A stretch of 64,000 bases of DNA from Vibrio ostreicida (GCF_013074385.2 NZ_JABEYA020000011.1:1-64000); one strand, 5' to 3'; shown: positions 17,310 to 26,705, numbered from the stretch's first letter. The notes: generated by a model from the letters alone, not told the origin. Translations and numbers: made by a program.

Positions 17310-18101
17310 ATGACGCCAGATGTTTTATTTCAGTCGTTATGGAATGACTATATTCAACGCTTATGTCCCTCTGCGGATAACGTCCATCGTTTGCTCCAAG
17401 AAAATGAACCTCTTATCAACGACCATATTGCGTTACGTACGTTTAATTTGGCACCGCTGGGTATTGAGACGCTGGCGAAGCCCTTTATTGACAGGGGTTA
17501 CCAAGCTGGCGGGGATTATGTTTTTGAAAGCAAAAAGCTCGTGGCGAAGCATTATGAGCACCCTGATCCCAAGCAGCCAAAAGTGTTCATCAGCGAGCTG
17601 AAAGTTGATGAATGTTCACCTGAGCTGCAGCAGATTGTGGCTAAATTGGTCTCTCAAGTGGATCGCAGCGTACTCGATAGTGAGGCGTTTTTATTTGCAG
17701 GCCGTCTATGGGACCTGAGTTTGAGTGATTATCAGGTGTTGGCGAAAGAGAGCGAGTATGCCTCTTGGTTGGCGGCCCATGGGTATGGCGCTAACCACTT
17801 TACGGTCAATGTGAACCAGCTCAAAGCCTTTGACGAAGTCCAAGGGGTTAATGACTATCTGCGTGAGTCAGGCTTTACCATCAATGAAGCTGGAGGCGAA
17901 GTAAAAGGCTCTCCAGAGGTGTTGCTTGAGCAGTCGTCGACTATGGCGGATAAAGTACCAGTTTCGTTCAAGCAGGGCACAGAAATGATACCCGGTGGTT
18001 TCTATGAGTTTGCGAAACGTTATCCAATGAGCAACGGCGAGTTGTATCCGGGATTTGTTGCTGCTTCGGCAGATAAGATTTTCGAAAGTACCAACGGTTA
18101 A
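17310..18101 (+). CDS. DUF1338 family protein, putative 2-oxoadipate dioxygenase/decarboxylase-like
   Basis: 263 residues. The DUF1338 family includes HglS/YdcJ, a metal-dependent enzyme that converts 2-oxoadipate to 2-hydroxyglutarate in lysine catabolism. Probable metal ligands are seen in NDHIALRTFN and NHFTVNVNQL, with KVFISEL and PGGFYEFAKRYP as family blocks. The product is shorter than HglS-type proteins (over 400 residues), so it is the short form found beside ast genes in vibrios. Perfect AAGGAGG ribosome binding site before the ATG at 17310, and an operon terminator after it. Its context points to amino-acid catabolism, but the substrate is not settled. Confidence 0.82.
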   Translation: MTPDVLFQSLWNDYIQRLCPSADNVHRLLQENEPLINDHIALRTFNLAPLGIETLAKPFIDRGYQAGGDYVFESKKLVAKHYEHPDPKQPKVFISELKVDECSPELQQIVAKLVSQVDRSVLDSEAFLFAGRLWDLSLSDYQVLAKESEYASWLAAHGYGANHFTVNVNQLKAFDEVQGVNDYLRESGFTINEAGGEVKGSPEVLLEQSSTMADKVPVSFKQGTEMIPGGFYEFAKRYPMSNGELYPGFVAASADKIFESTNG

Positions 18102-18115
18102 GTCGATTGGATTGG

Positions 18116-18143
18116 AAAAAGCGCCTAAGTGGCGCTTTTTTTA
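18116..18143. terminator. Bidirectional terminator between convergent genes
   Basis: AAAAAGCGCC/GGCGCTTTTT stem with five-base loop and T-run on both strands. It serves the DUF1338 gene and the minus-strand gene ending at 18148. Confidence 0.85.
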
Positions 18144-18147
18144 TAGA

Positions 18148-19011
18148 TTATTCGGTGACGTTGAGCCAATACTGTTCTGGAATTGAGCGGGTTTCGTCAC
18201 TCAGATGAGGGTTATCAATTTTGAACGCTTTCCGATTGCGGATCCCCGCTTGTTCAAAGGTTTTGACCACTAACGGTGCCTGTTCAAAAAAGGCTTCAAA
18301 TGACCCATCTTGATAAGATTTTTCAAAGGTTTCTTGCATCAGCTTTGCGATGTCAGGGTTCGTCGGGCTGACGAACAAAAACATAGGAAAGCGATAGATG
18401 AGCATGACTTTGTCATCGACGACTAAATTGGTTAACTGACTGCGCTGAGCGACTTCGCTGTATGGTTCAATGACGGCACGAGGAAACAGATCGGTGCGCC
18501 CGCTGTCGACGATCCGAAAGATATTATCGAAGTTGGGTACTTCGCGGACTTTAAAGCCGCCAGACTTGAGAACGTTCACATCGGCCCAGCCTTCGCCTTG
18601 AATGATGCCAAGTTGTTGTAACTGCTCTATGTTGTCAATTGAACCTAGCTTCGCGGCAATGGTTTTATTCGTGATAAAAATACGATGGCCGAGCAAACCA
18701 CGAAAAACTGGGTAGCGAATCGGGAGCAATTCTTTTTCTAGGGTTTTGTCTGCCCCCAACCAGTCGATGGTGAGCTTACCTTCTTTGAGTAGATTGACCT
18801 TGCGAGACTGAGAATCAACCGGCGCTTTGTAGGGCTGCAACTTGATATCCTGTCCCGATTTTTCGACAAGAAACTTGATAAGTGCAATGGTGTAAAGGTC
18901 AAGCTCTGAGCCTTCTCTTGGGATCGGATGGACAATGGTGGTTTGGGCCATCGCGAGTGGAGACAGTAAACTACACAGGAATATCAGGTAGGAAAAGAGT
19001 CGTTTTTTCAT
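18148..19011 (-). CDS. Periplasmic solute-binding-like protein (SBP family 3-like)
   Basis: 287 residues with a signal peptide (MKKRLFSYLIFLCSLLSPLAMA). The rest resembles the bacterial solute-binding family 3 fold without a linked permease: a beta-rich N-terminal lobe (TTIVHPIPREGSELDLYTIAL), IDWLGAD, a hinge, and FVSPTNPDIAKLMQETFEKSYQDGSFEAFF. Such stand-alone proteins in vibrios are annotated as ABC-type amino acid binding-like or transporter substrate-binding domain proteins. No transport genes are adjacent. It is separated from the upstream crp gene by the crp terminator, so it is its own unit. Ligand unknown. Confidence 0.65.
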   Translation of the reverse strand: MKKRLFSYLIFLCSLLSPLAMAQTTIVHPIPREGSELDLYTIALIKFLVEKSGQDIKLQPYKAPVDSQSRKVNLLKEGKLTIDWLGADKTLEKELLPIRYPVFRGLLGHRIFITNKTIAAKLGSIDNIEQLQQLGIIQGEGWADVNVLKSGGFKVREVPNFDNIFRIVDSGRTDLFPRAVIEPYSEVAQRSQLTNLVVDDKVMLIYRFPMFLFVSPTNPDIAKLMQETFEKSYQDGSFEAFFEQAPLVVKTFEQAGIRNRKAFKIDNPHLSDETRSIPEQYWLNVTE

Positions 19012-19095
19012 TAGTTTGTCCTATTTGAAGTAGTACAAATAAAAGCCAAACTAAAGAGTAGGACAGGGTTTTGGCATTGCCAAACTAGATAGACG

Positions 19096-19120
19096 AAAAC
19101 CGGGCATTACGCCCGGCTTT
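19096..19120 (-). terminator. crp terminator
   Basis: On the minus strand, CCGGGC/GCCCGG stem with five-base loop followed by TTTTCG, 20 bases past the crp stop. Confidence 0.8.
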
Positions 19121-19138
19121 GATCGTCAAAATTCGAGC

Positions 19139-19771
19139 TTAACGGGTGCCGTAGACGACGATCGTTTTACCGTGGGCAGAAATCAGGTTCTGCTCTTCTA
19201 GCATCTTTAAGATACGCCCAACCGTCTCGCGAGAACAGCCGACAATTTGGCCGATTTCCTGACGAGTGATTTTGATCTGCATACCATCCGGGTGGGTCAT
19301 CGCATCGGGCTGTTTGGCCAGATTCAGTAGCGTCTGAGCGATACGTCCTGTCACGTCTAAGAACGCAAGATCTCCCACTTTTTGGCTAGTGACCTGAAGG
19401 CGACTGGCCATCTGTGAAGACAAACGCATCAGAATGTCAGGGTTAACCTGAATCAACTGACGGAATTTTTTGAATGAAATTTCAGCCACTTCACAAGGAG
19501 ATTTCGCACGAACCCAAGCGGTACGCTCTTGGTCTTCTTCGAATAAACCAAGTTCGCCGATAAAGTCACCTTGGTTTAGGTAGGAAAGAATCATTTCCTT
19601 ACCTTCTTCGTCTTTGATAAGTACGGCCACAGAGCCCTTTACGATGTAGTAAAGTGTTTCTGCTTTTTCGCCCGCGTGGATCAGCGTGCTTTTCGACGGG
19701 TACTTATGAATATGACAGTGTGAAAGGAACCACTCTAATGTTGGATCGGTTTGAGGTTTACCTAGAACCAT
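19139..19771 (-). CDS. crp: cAMP receptor protein (catabolite activator)
   Basis: 210 residues, the same length as E. coli CRP and clearly that protein. The cAMP pocket is [27 protein letters not shown]; the C-terminal helix-turn-helix is [19 protein letters not shown], whose recognition-helix residues (Arg, Glu, Arg) match those contacting TGTGA sites. Global regulator of carbon use, motility and quorum sensing in vibrios. It is transcribed apart from prkB, with a CRP-like site in the gap upstream, suggesting autoregulation. A hairpin terminator follows. Confidence 0.97.
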   Translation of the reverse strand: MVLGKPQTDPTLEWFLSHCHIHKYPSKSTLIHAGEKAETLYYIVKGSVAVLIKDEEGKEMILSYLNQGDFIGELGLFEEDQERTAWVRAKSPCEVAEISFKKFRQLIQVNPDILMRLSSQMASRLQVTSQKVGDLAFLDVTGRIAQTLLNLAKQPDAMTHPDGMQIKITRQEIGQIVGCSRETVGRILKMLEEQNLISAHGKTIVVYGTR

Positions 19772-19965
19772 AATATCTCACTTCCTCTGCAGGGTATGCT
19801 TGCTGCTTTCCATATTGTTAGCTAAGCCTTGAATCAAGACTTACTAGGATAAGAGCACTTTTCAAATGCTGCAAGCCATCTTTGTTTCGGTTTAAAATAG
19901 TATCCTGTTTCGGAATCTATTTCTTGATTTTAATCTACGTCAGGGGCCATTTTTCCAAGCAAAAA

Positions 19966-19981
19966 TGTGCACATGATCACG
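19966..19981. promoter_or_regulatory. CRP-site-like sequence upstream of crp
   Basis: TGTGC-ACATGA-TCACG matches TGTGA-N6-TCACA at eight of ten core positions. It lies 195 bases before the crp start, within the prkB-crp gap, consistent with crp autoregulation known from E. coli. Confidence 0.5.
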
Positions 19982-20014
19982 GTATGAAAAGTAATCGTGA
20001 ACCAGAACTACGAC

Positions 20015-20884
20015 TTAACCAATTTTCCCGGTTTCGATCAATTGTTGTAAAATGGGGCGAACGATCAGCTCCATTGCAAAGCTCATTTTACCACCTGGTA
20101 CAACCAGTGTGTTGTGACGTGACATGAAGGAACCATCGATCATCGCCAATAAATACGGAAAATCGACTTTCTTGATCCCTCTGAGACGAATCACGACAAA
20201 ACTTTCGTCAAGGCTGGGTATGCCTTTGGCATTGAGCGGGTTGGACGTATCAACCGTCGGAACCCGCTGGAAATTAATGTGAGTGCGTGAAAACTGAGGC
20301 GTAATGTAGTTGAGGTAATCGTCCATTGAGCGAACAATCGAGTCCATTACCGCTTCTCGTGAATGGCCGCGATCTCGTGTGTCACGGACAAATTTCTGAA
20401 TCCACTCTAGGTTGACGATGGGCACCATACCAATCAAAAAATCAACGTGTTGGGCGACGTTGACGTCACCGTCCACCACCCCACCATGAAGGCCCTCATA
20501 AAACATCACATCGGAGTGTTCAGGCAGTTCTTGCCAAGGTGTGAAGGTGCCGGGCATTTGATTGTAGGGAACGGCTTCATCGAAGGTGTGCAGGTAACGT
20601 CGTACTTTGCCGACCCCGTCGTTACCGTATTTACGAAAGAACTCAGACAGTTCGGAAAAGTCATTGGCCTGAGGGCCGAAGTAGCTGATGTGTCGGCCTT
20701 GTTCGCGCGCCTTGCGGATCTCAATATCCATTTCTGGACGGGTAAAACGGTGGAAACTGTCCCCTTCAACCCAAGCCGCTTTAATGCGCATCATATTAAA
20801 CATCTTACGAAAGGCTTCAGATGTTGTTGTTGTGCCTGCCCCAGATGAACCTGTGACGGCAATGATCGGATGTTTTGCTGACAT
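20015..20884 (-). CDS. prkB: Phosphoribulokinase-like kinase
   Basis: 289 residues. A P-loop GSSGAGTTTTS lies at residues 12-22, with ADP/Mg-related ARRANGEMENT GDSFHRFTRPEMD following. It is called PrkB because of homology to phosphoribulokinase, but heterotrophs such as vibrios do not run the Calvin cycle and the real substrate is unknown. Syntenic with E. coli prkB beside crp. Starts at ATG 20884; the genes yheU and yheT lie just upstream on the same strand. Confidence 0.93.
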   Translation of the reverse strand: MSAKHPIIAVTGSSGAGTTTTSEAFRKMFNMMRIKAAWVEGDSFHRFTRPEMDIEIRKAREQGRHISYFGPQANDFSELSEFFRKYGNDGVGKVRRYLHTFDEAVPYNQMPGTFTPWQELPEHSDVMFYEGLHGGVVDGDVNVAQHVDFLIGMVPIVNLEWIQKFVRDTRDRGHSREAVMDSIVRSMDDYLNYITPQFSRTHINFQRVPTVDTSNPLNAKGIPSLDESFVVIRLRGIKKVDFPYLLAMIDGSFMSRHNTLVVPGGKMSFAMELIVRPILQQLIETGKIG

Positions 20885-20975
20885 GACAAACCTTGTCTGT
20901 TGTTAACTGTCCTGTGTTATTGCCTGTGACTATAACATGCTTTGGCCCGATTAAGCTGTATGGCGTATTTTAAAA

Positions 20976-21188
20976 TCAGAACTTTCTCTTGAGCTGAATA
21001 TCAACGGTTTCGTGTAGTTCAGAAAAAACGACCACGGCTTCGCCAGATTGTAGCTGGGCCTGAATCTGGTCGATTTTGTCTTGCAAAGAGACTTCGATTT
21101 CTCCGTAATCTGACCCTTCGCGCAATACAAATTCGCGAATTAGGTTTTCCAATGTGTCAGATTCAATGTCTTGCCATGGGACAATCAT
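20976..21188 (-). CDS. yheU: YheU family protein
   Basis: 70 residues, the conserved UPF0270 protein of unknown function ([29 protein letters not shown]). Acidic and helical with a final beta segment. The open frame reaches 21278, but the family start is the ATG at 21188. Lies between yheT and prkB on the same strand, the same order as in E. coli. Confidence 0.93.
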   Translation of the reverse strand: MIVPWQDIESDTLENLIREFVLREGSDYGEIEVSLQDKIDQIQAQLQSGEAVVVFSELHETVDIQLKRKF

Positions 21189-21228
21189 AGCCGCCTCTTG
21201 TGGGTTCGTTAAGTGGGTGTCGTGGTCA

Positions 21229-22206
21229 TTATTTAGAAAAAGCCAAACTTTGGTAGTAGGCAGGTAGAGCCTCTTCAAGCCAAAAACGTGGCTTTAGTGC
21301 GTGGCCGCTAAGAAAACCGACATGACCCCCGCGCTTAAACAGGCGATAGTCGATGTTTTCCGGCAACACATATTTAGGGATCACCGCATGGGTCATAAAT
21401 GGGTCATCTTTGGCATGGATGATCTGCGTTGGGGTGCGGATTTCTTGTAATCGGTTGATGCCAGAGCAGCGCTGATAGTAGTCGTCCGCATCTTTAAAAC
21501 CATGCAATGGCGCGGTGATCAAATCGTCGAATTCATACAGTTTGGTCACACGTTTGATGCTTTGATAGGAAACATCCAATTGCTCTTTGATCAGAGGGTG
21601 TTTACGCAGAGCGTTCTTTTTTAGTGAGGACAGCAGATAGCTTTTGTAGATTTTAGAGAAACCTTGTTCGATTCGCTGTGCGCACGCCGATAGATCTAGA
21701 GGTGCGGAAACCAGTGTGGCGGCATGGATCAAAGGATCGTCTTTGTACTCCGCGAGGTAATTAGCCAGCACGTTGCCACCCAGTGAAATACCGACCGCTA
21801 CCTTATTTTGCGTAGGCATGTGCTGGTGTAAATGTTTGAGAAACAGCCGAACATCTTCAATCTCTCCAGAATGATAGGCTCGGGCCTGGGTATTGGGTTG
21901 ACCACTGCAACCGCGAAAATGCATCATCACGGATACCCAGCCTTGTTTGGCAAAAGCATGCATCAATCCATTGGCATAGGGGCTATAGAAGCAACCTTCT
22001 AGGCCATGAAAGAGGACAAACACAGGTTTTTTCTGTGCGGACTCACTGCGCCAATCTTCACTCCAAGCTAAATCAAGAAAATCGCCATCGGGGGTATTCA
22101 ACCGCTGCCAATGCGGTTCAAACAGGGCTTTCTTGCGGATAAAGCGGGGCGCTAACGTTTGTAAGTGAGGATTGCTCAACCCTGTCGCAGCAATAAATTG
22201 TGTCAT
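21229..22206 (-). CDS. yheT: YheT alpha/beta hydrolase
   Basis: 325-residue alpha/beta hydrolase of the AB-hydrolase 1 / UPF0017 type. The nucleophile elbow is GISLGGN; the Asp and His of the triad are in HAKDDPFM and RGGHVGFL. The start is ATG 22206 ([18 protein letters not shown], the family start), not the longer frame. Probably an esterase/lipase-like hydrolase with unknown substrate. It is 10 bases downstream of the DUF2390 gene and co-transcribed with yheU. Confidence 0.92.
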   Translation of the reverse strand: MTQFIAATGLSNPHLQTLAPRFIRKKALFEPHWQRLNTPDGDFLDLAWSEDWRSESAQKKPVFVLFHGLEGCFYSPYANGLMHAFAKQGWVSVMMHFRGCSGQPNTQARAYHSGEIEDVRLFLKHLHQHMPTQNKVAVGISLGGNVLANYLAEYKDDPLIHAATLVSAPLDLSACAQRIEQGFSKIYKSYLLSSLKKNALRKHPLIKEQLDVSYQSIKRVTKLYEFDDLITAPLHGFKDADDYYQRCSGINRLQEIRTPTQIIHAKDDPFMTHAVIPKYVLPENIDYRLFKRGGHVGFLSGHALKPRFWLEEALPAYYQSLAFSK

Positions 22207-22216
22207 GGTTTCGGGC

Positions 22217-22696
22217 TCATTTGTGGCTGATGCTAGGGAGAGACGTGGCGAATACTTCATGCAAATGTTGCCCACCAAGCTGGCGGCAGTAACGCAAAGT
22301 CAGCGCTTCTCCTGTATTGATGTGAAGTTCAATACTGTTAAGACAGTCAACCAGATCAGATTGTTGTTGTTTTTCCAGCTGTAATTCGAACTGCAGTGAT
22401 TCCCGATACAAGGTGTCGGCTAAGTGGGGTTTTAACTTGCGACGAAGATCTCGGTAGCTGTGCAGCAACGTTTCTGAACGGCCAAGGCAGGCTTCTATCT
22501 TATACCAGTCTTCATCGAGAAAGGCGGCTTGTTGTTCGTCGAGCCACTTGAGCAATAACAACAGGTTAACGTTGCCTTTGTAACGATTTTGCAGTGTCAG
22601 GCAAGCCTCTTTCACTTCACGCACACTGTAGTATTGCAGGCTGAACTGCCATAAACGTTCCAGTGTTAAAGACAGGGTGACGCGCGCTGTGCTCAT
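22217..22696 (-). CDS. DUF2390 / TIGR02444 family protein
   Basis: 159 residues. The family signature is LWQFSLQYYSVREVKEACLTLQNRYKGNVNLLLLLKWLDEQ; the rest is helical. Function unknown. Found beside yheT in many gammaproteobacteria. The frame is open to 22828, but ATG 22696 (MSTARVTLSLTLERLWQ) fits the family start. First gene of the DUF2390-yheT-yheU-prkB group. Confidence 0.85.
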   Translation of the reverse strand: MSTARVTLSLTLERLWQFSLQYYSVREVKEACLTLQNRYKGNVNLLLLLKWLDEQQAAFLDEDWYKIEACLGRSETLLHSYRDLRRKLKPHLADTLYRESLQFELQLEKQQQSDLVDCLNSIELHINTGEALTLRYCRQLGGQHLHEVFATSLPSISHK

Positions 22697-22912
22697 GTGA
22701 ACTGAACTCCCCAAACCTATTGTAGCCGTGCCAATATGCGTTCGCTTGGCGTCTTCGCAACAGGGCAATAATGCCAAGTTTAGCGTTAATATGCCTATAT
22801 TACAGCGTATTACCTCAAAAATAGACATTGGAAAGGGCAGGTTCCATCACGGAGTCTTGTCCGGGTGATGGGTGGTGACTGTGTCGTGTGGACGTTGGCT
22901 AGAGCCCATGGT

Positions 22913-22931
22913 GAGATTAATTATCATTACC
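22913..22931. promoter_or_regulatory. Fur-box-like site upstream of the YD-repeat protein
   Basis: GAGATTAATTATCATTACC matches 14 of 19 positions of the Fur box (GATAATGATAATCATTATC), the right half (ATCATTA) best. It sits about 100 bases before the gene at 23031, at promoter distance, so iron repression is possible. Confidence 0.4.
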
Positions 22932-23030
22932 ATATAAATTGAGTTTTATATAAGATGGAGAGGATTTGAGGGATTTCTCTATAAGAACAGCGCGTGAGCG
23001 CTCACTATTGCTCGTTGAATATAGGAACAG

Positions 23031-23987
23031 ATGATGAATGTAAAATTGGCTTTCGCTGCCGTCACTTTAGCTCTGACCACTCATGCTTATGGGTATGAGG
23101 GATACTCGGTGTTTTCGGATGCCATTAATCAAGATGAAGTTTTGGCCCATACTCCGCGGTTAGTTGAGGTCGCCAAACAGGTCGGAGATACCCCCACCGT
23201 TGGCGGAGCCTATCGTTATGATGAGCAAGGGCGCGTGACGCAGCGCGATTATGCGGACAGCACCTTCGACTACCATTACGATGCTGATGGGCGCTTAGCC
23301 TCTGCACGGGCTTTGATGAAGCATGGTGATATCAACAGTTACGTACGCCATACCAAAGAGAATTTTGTGTCAGAGTATCACTATGATACTGACGGTAAGG
23401 TCGTGAAAGAAATGAAGCGGATTTTCGACGATTTTGCCATCAGTTTGGATCAAACGCCAAGAGCTGCCTACAAAATCAAATATCGTTATGATGAGCAAAA
23501 TAGATTGGTGAAACGCACTCAGATCCCATTGAGTGGAGATGATATGGCTAATTTAGAGTTTCATTATCGTTATCATGATGATGGACGCTTACGTAAAATT
23601 ATCGAAATCAAAAAACGCCCACAACGTGAAAAAAGCGTGCTATTGCTTCAGTATCACGATAATGGTGAAATTCGCACCGCGACCCAAACGCTCTTTGGCA
23701 AAGGAACTCAAGTCTTTGAGTTGGAGTATGTCGCAGACCCAGATCAGGTGTATGGTATCTATTATGTGGATCCGGTCAAGGAATGGAAAGTCGATATGGA
23801 CTTCTTCGGTTTGGCCTTTCATCCGATTCAATCGATAAAAAAGACGGTCGCGAATCAAGTCACCCAATATCAATATCGTTATGTTAATGACGAGAGTGAC
23901 CGATTGCCAGATAGCCTGACACTGACATTAACTCAGCCCAGCGGGGCAAGCGTCGATATTGAGTATCGGATGGCCAATCAACCTTAA
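23031..23987 (+). CDS. Secreted YD-repeat-like protein
   Basis: 318 residues (ATG 23031; ATG 23034 is an equally possible start). A signal peptide ends around YAYG/THAYG (MMNVKLAFAAVTLALTTHAYG). The mature part has repeated tyrosine-aspartate units (YRYDEQGRVTQR, YHYDADGRLAS, YHYDTDGKVV, YRYDEQNRLVKR, YRYHDDGRLRK), the YD motif of Rhs and teneurin shells. There are only five or six repeats and no toxin tail, so it cannot be a full Rhs shell. Ribosome binding site AGGAACAG. A hairpin follows, shared with the convergent yheS. Function unknown; it may be a small beta-sheet secreted protein linked to iron if the Fur site is real. Confidence 0.75.
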   Translation: MMNVKLAFAAVTLALTTHAYGYEGYSVFSDAINQDEVLAHTPRLVEVAKQVGDTPTVGGAYRYDEQGRVTQRDYADSTFDYHYDADGRLASARALMKHGDINSYVRHTKENFVSEYHYDTDGKVVKEMKRIFDDFAISLDQTPRAAYKIKYRYDEQNRLVKRTQIPLSGDDMANLEFHYRYHDDGRLRKIIEIKKRPQREKSVLLLQYHDNGEIRTATQTLFGKGTQVFELEYVADPDQVYGIYYVDPVKEWKVDMDFFGLAFHPIQSIKKTVANQVTQYQYRYVNDESDRLPDSLTLTLTQPSGASVDIEYRMANQP

Positions 23988-23998
23988 ACCTCAGCAGG

Positions 23999-24012
23999 GC
24001 CGCTTGAGCGGC
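23999..24012. terminator. Short hairpin between convergent genes
   Basis: GCCGC/GCGGC stem with four-base loop TTGA-like centre and no strong T-run on either side. Possibly a bidirectional terminator for the YD-repeat gene and yheS. Confidence 0.45.
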
Positions 24013-24021
24013 TCTGCGTGA

Positions 24022-25938
24022 TTAATTCAGCTGTGCTTCCATTTGTTCAAGATCTTCTTGCAGCGTCATCCATTCGACTTCGACGTCTTCTAGCGTGGAC
24101 TTACTGCTTGCCTGAAGGGACAGTATTTCACTCAAGCGTGCTTTGTTGTCAACGTCATACAAAGAGGCATCGGCCAGCTGTGTTTCTGTTTCCGATAAGG
24201 CAGCCGACAAGGTATCCATTTTGGCTTCGAGAAGGGAAATCTGTTTGCGAATAGGAGCGGTCTGCTTGCGAAACTCTGCTTCACGGCGCTTCTGTTCTTT
24301 TTTTGCGGCCGCACTGTTAGCGGTGTTTTTTTCCGGCAATTGGGCCTGTGCTTGGCGACGTTCGGCTTTCTGTTGGTCAGTCAGCCACTTGTAGTAATCG
24401 CTAAGATCTCCGTCAAATGGTGCAACTTGTCGGTCATGCACCAGATAAAGATCATCGGTGGTCGCGCGCAATAAGTAACGGTCGTGAGACACAATGACCA
24501 TCGCCCCTTCAAAGGTCTGAAGGGCAAAGGTTAATGCTTGACGCATATCGAGGTCTAAATGGTTGGTGGGCTCATCAAGCAGCAGTAAGTTGGGTTTTTG
24601 CCATACAACCAGTGCCAGAACCAAGCGGGCTTTTTCTCCTCCAGAAAATGGTGCGACCGGCTCTAGGGCTTTGTCACCCTGAAACCCAAAGCTGCCCAGA
24701 TAATTGCGCAGTTCCAGTTCATTTTTGTCCGGTGCGATCTGCATCATGTGTTGCAGAGGCGTCTCTTGCGGGTGGAGAGTTTCTAATTGGTGCTGGGCAA
24801 AATAGCCAATTTTCACCCCTTGTGAGTAGGTGAGATCGCCACTTTGGGGGGAGAGCTCGCCCGATAATAGCTTGATCAGTGTCGATTTACCCGCGCCATT
24901 TCGGCCCAGTAAGCCGATGCGACTGCCAGGCACAAGGTTGAGACGAATTTTGTCTAGGATCAGGTTGTCATCATAGCCTGCGGAGACCTCATCCATCATG
25001 ATGATCGGATTAGGTAGCGCGTCGGGTTGACGAAACTCAAAGTTGAAAGGGTTATCGAACTGCGCTGGCAGGACCTGCTCCATTTTCTCTAGGGCTTTAA
25101 TCCGGCTTTGGGCTTGACGCGCTTTCGAGGCTTTGTAGCGGAAACGGTCAATGTAACTTTGCATGTGCGCCATTTGCTTTTGTTGCTTCTGGTATATGGC
25201 TTGCTGGAGGACCAACTTCTGCGCGCGTTGGGTTTCAAAGGACGAATAGTTACCTGTGTATTCATTGAGGTGCTGATTCTCAACATGAATAATACGGTTA
25301 ACGACCGGGTCTAAAAAGTCTCGGTCATGGGAAATCAGCACTAAGGTGCCGGGGTAATTTTGCAGCCAGCGCTCCAGCCACATCACCGCATCCAAGTCCA
25401 AGTGGTTGGTTGGCTCATCAAGCAGCAGTAGATCTGATCGACACAATAAGGCCTGAGCTAGGTTGAGACGCATACGCCACCCACCTGAGAATTGAGTCAG
25501 GCTCCAGTCCATTTGTGGTTGTGAAAAACCAAGGCCGTCGAGCAGCTCAGCGGCCCGAGCGCGGATACTGTAGCCGCCGATGGTTTCAATTTTTCCATGC
25601 AGCTCGGCCACAAGTGTGCCGTTATCGTCTTGCTCCGCTTTGGCAAGCTTAGCTTCCAGTCCGCGGTATTCACGATCACCGTCGATGACGTAATCCAAAG
25701 CTTGTCGCTCTAGTGCTGGGGTTTCTTGGGCGACCCATGCCATTTCCCAATGAGAAGGCTTGCTAAAGTGGCCGCTATCGATAGACAGTTCATCTTTTAT
25801 TAGGGCAAACAGCGTCGACTTGCCGCAGCCATTTTTACCGACTAGGCCGACCTTGTCACCAGGATGAATGGTTGCTGAGGTTTGATCCAGTAGGGCCTTG
25901 CCACCGCGAAGCAGTTGGATATCAGAAAAGGTAATCAT
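24022..25938 (-). CDS. yheS: ABC-F family ATPase YheS
   Basis: 638 residues with two ABC domains and no membrane segment. Walker A motifs are GKNGCGKST and GRNGAGKST; signature motifs FSGGW and FSGGE; both Walker B are LLLDEPTNHLDLD. The linker between the domains (RAQKLVLQQAIYQKQQKQMAHMQSYIDRFR) is the ABC-F P-site tRNA-interaction motif, and a charged C-terminal coiled coil (from about 530) follows. ABC-F proteins bind the ribosome and modulate translation. Same place as in E. coli next to kefG-kefB. Confidence 0.93.
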   Translation of the reverse strand: MITFSDIQLLRGGKALLDQTSATIHPGDKVGLVGKNGCGKSTLFALIKDELSIDSGHFSKPSHWEMAWVAQETPALERQALDYVIDGDREYRGLEAKLAKAEQDDNGTLVAELHGKIETIGGYSIRARAAELLDGLGFSQPQMDWSLTQFSGGWRMRLNLAQALLCRSDLLLLDEPTNHLDLDAVMWLERWLQNYPGTLVLISHDRDFLDPVVNRIIHVENQHLNEYTGNYSSFETQRAQKLVLQQAIYQKQQKQMAHMQSYIDRFRYKASKARQAQSRIKALEKMEQVLPAQFDNPFNFEFRQPDALPNPIIMMDEVSAGYDDNLILDKIRLNLVPGSRIGLLGRNGAGKSTLIKLLSGELSPQSGDLTYSQGVKIGYFAQHQLETLHPQETPLQHMMQIAPDKNELELRNYLGSFGFQGDKALEPVAPFSGGEKARLVLALVVWQKPNLLLLDEPTNHLDLDMRQALTFALQTFEGAMVIVSHDRYLLRATTDDLYLVHDRQVAPFDGDLSDYYKWLTDQQKAERRQAQAQLPEKNTANSAAAKKEQKRREAEFRKQTAPIRKQISLLEAKMDTLSAALSETETQLADASLYDVDNKARLSEILSLQASSKSTLEDVEVEWMTLQEDLEQMEAQLN

Positions 25939-26105
25939 AGTATTGTGCTTTATTCTTGCTCGTATCGCGCCGAATAGTAGGGCGAATAGGATAAAAAGTC
26001 GATCATTGCGTTATGCTTAACAACAACGTATAACAAAGTGATCATGATAACATGATGCCTAAGCGATACTTAGGTATTGAAAACAGAAGGATGGCTGCTC
26101 ACTCA

Positions 26106-26705
26106 ATGGCTGTAAATCAACGAAGTACTGAGTTATCTGACACAGTGAAAGTGTTGGTTATTTATGCTCACCCTGAATCTCGAAGCTCGGTTGCTAATCA
26201 AATGATGCTAAAAAGAATTTCATCACTTGAGCATGTCACTGTGCATGATTTGTACGCACATTACCCGGATTTCTTTATTGATGTCAACGCTGAGCAACGC
26301 CTGTTACTTGAGCATCATGTGATTGTCTTTCAGCACCCCCTATTTATGTATTCTTGTCCTGCTCTGCTCAAAGAATGGATGGACCGCGTGCTAGGCAAAG
26401 ATTTTGCTTTTGGAAAAGGTGAAGCACTTAAAGGCAAAGTGTGGCGCAGTGTCATCACCACCGGAGGCAACAAAGATGCGTTCGGGCATGATGGCTACAA
26501 CAAGTATCCCTTGTCTGAAATACTTCAGCCGTTTGAGTTATCGGCGGCCTTGTGTCGAATGCACTGGATTGAGCCGCTTGTGTTGTATTGGTCAAGAAAT
26601 GTCTCTGATAACGAGCGCTCACAGCACGCAGAACTCTATCATCAATGGTTGCAGGATCCGACGGAACCTCTGACTCAGGAGGGAGCGCATGGCGTTGGAA
26701 AGTGA
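26106..26705 (+). CDS. kefG: KefG ancillary protein of KefB
   Basis: About 199 residues, flavodoxin-like NAD(P)H oxidoreductase family. Conserved KVLVIYAHPESRSSVANQ, HDLYAHYPDFFIDV, VFQHPLFMYSCPALLKEWMDRVL and GGNKDAFGH match KefG, which activates the KefB potassium antiporter during electrophile stress. Its gene overlaps kefB by 17 bases, so the pair is translationally coupled. The frame is open from 26052; ATG 26106 is my choice because the family N-terminus is short, but 26052 and 26091 cannot be excluded. Confidence 0.9.
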   Translation: MAVNQRSTELSDTVKVLVIYAHPESRSSVANQMMLKRISSLEHVTVHDLYAHYPDFFIDVNAEQRLLLEHHVIVFQHPLFMYSCPALLKEWMDRVLGKDFAFGKGEALKGKVWRSVITTGGNKDAFGHDGYNKYPLSEILQPFELSAALCRMHWIEPLVLYWSRNVSDNERSQHAELYHQWLQDPTEPLTQEGAHGVGK

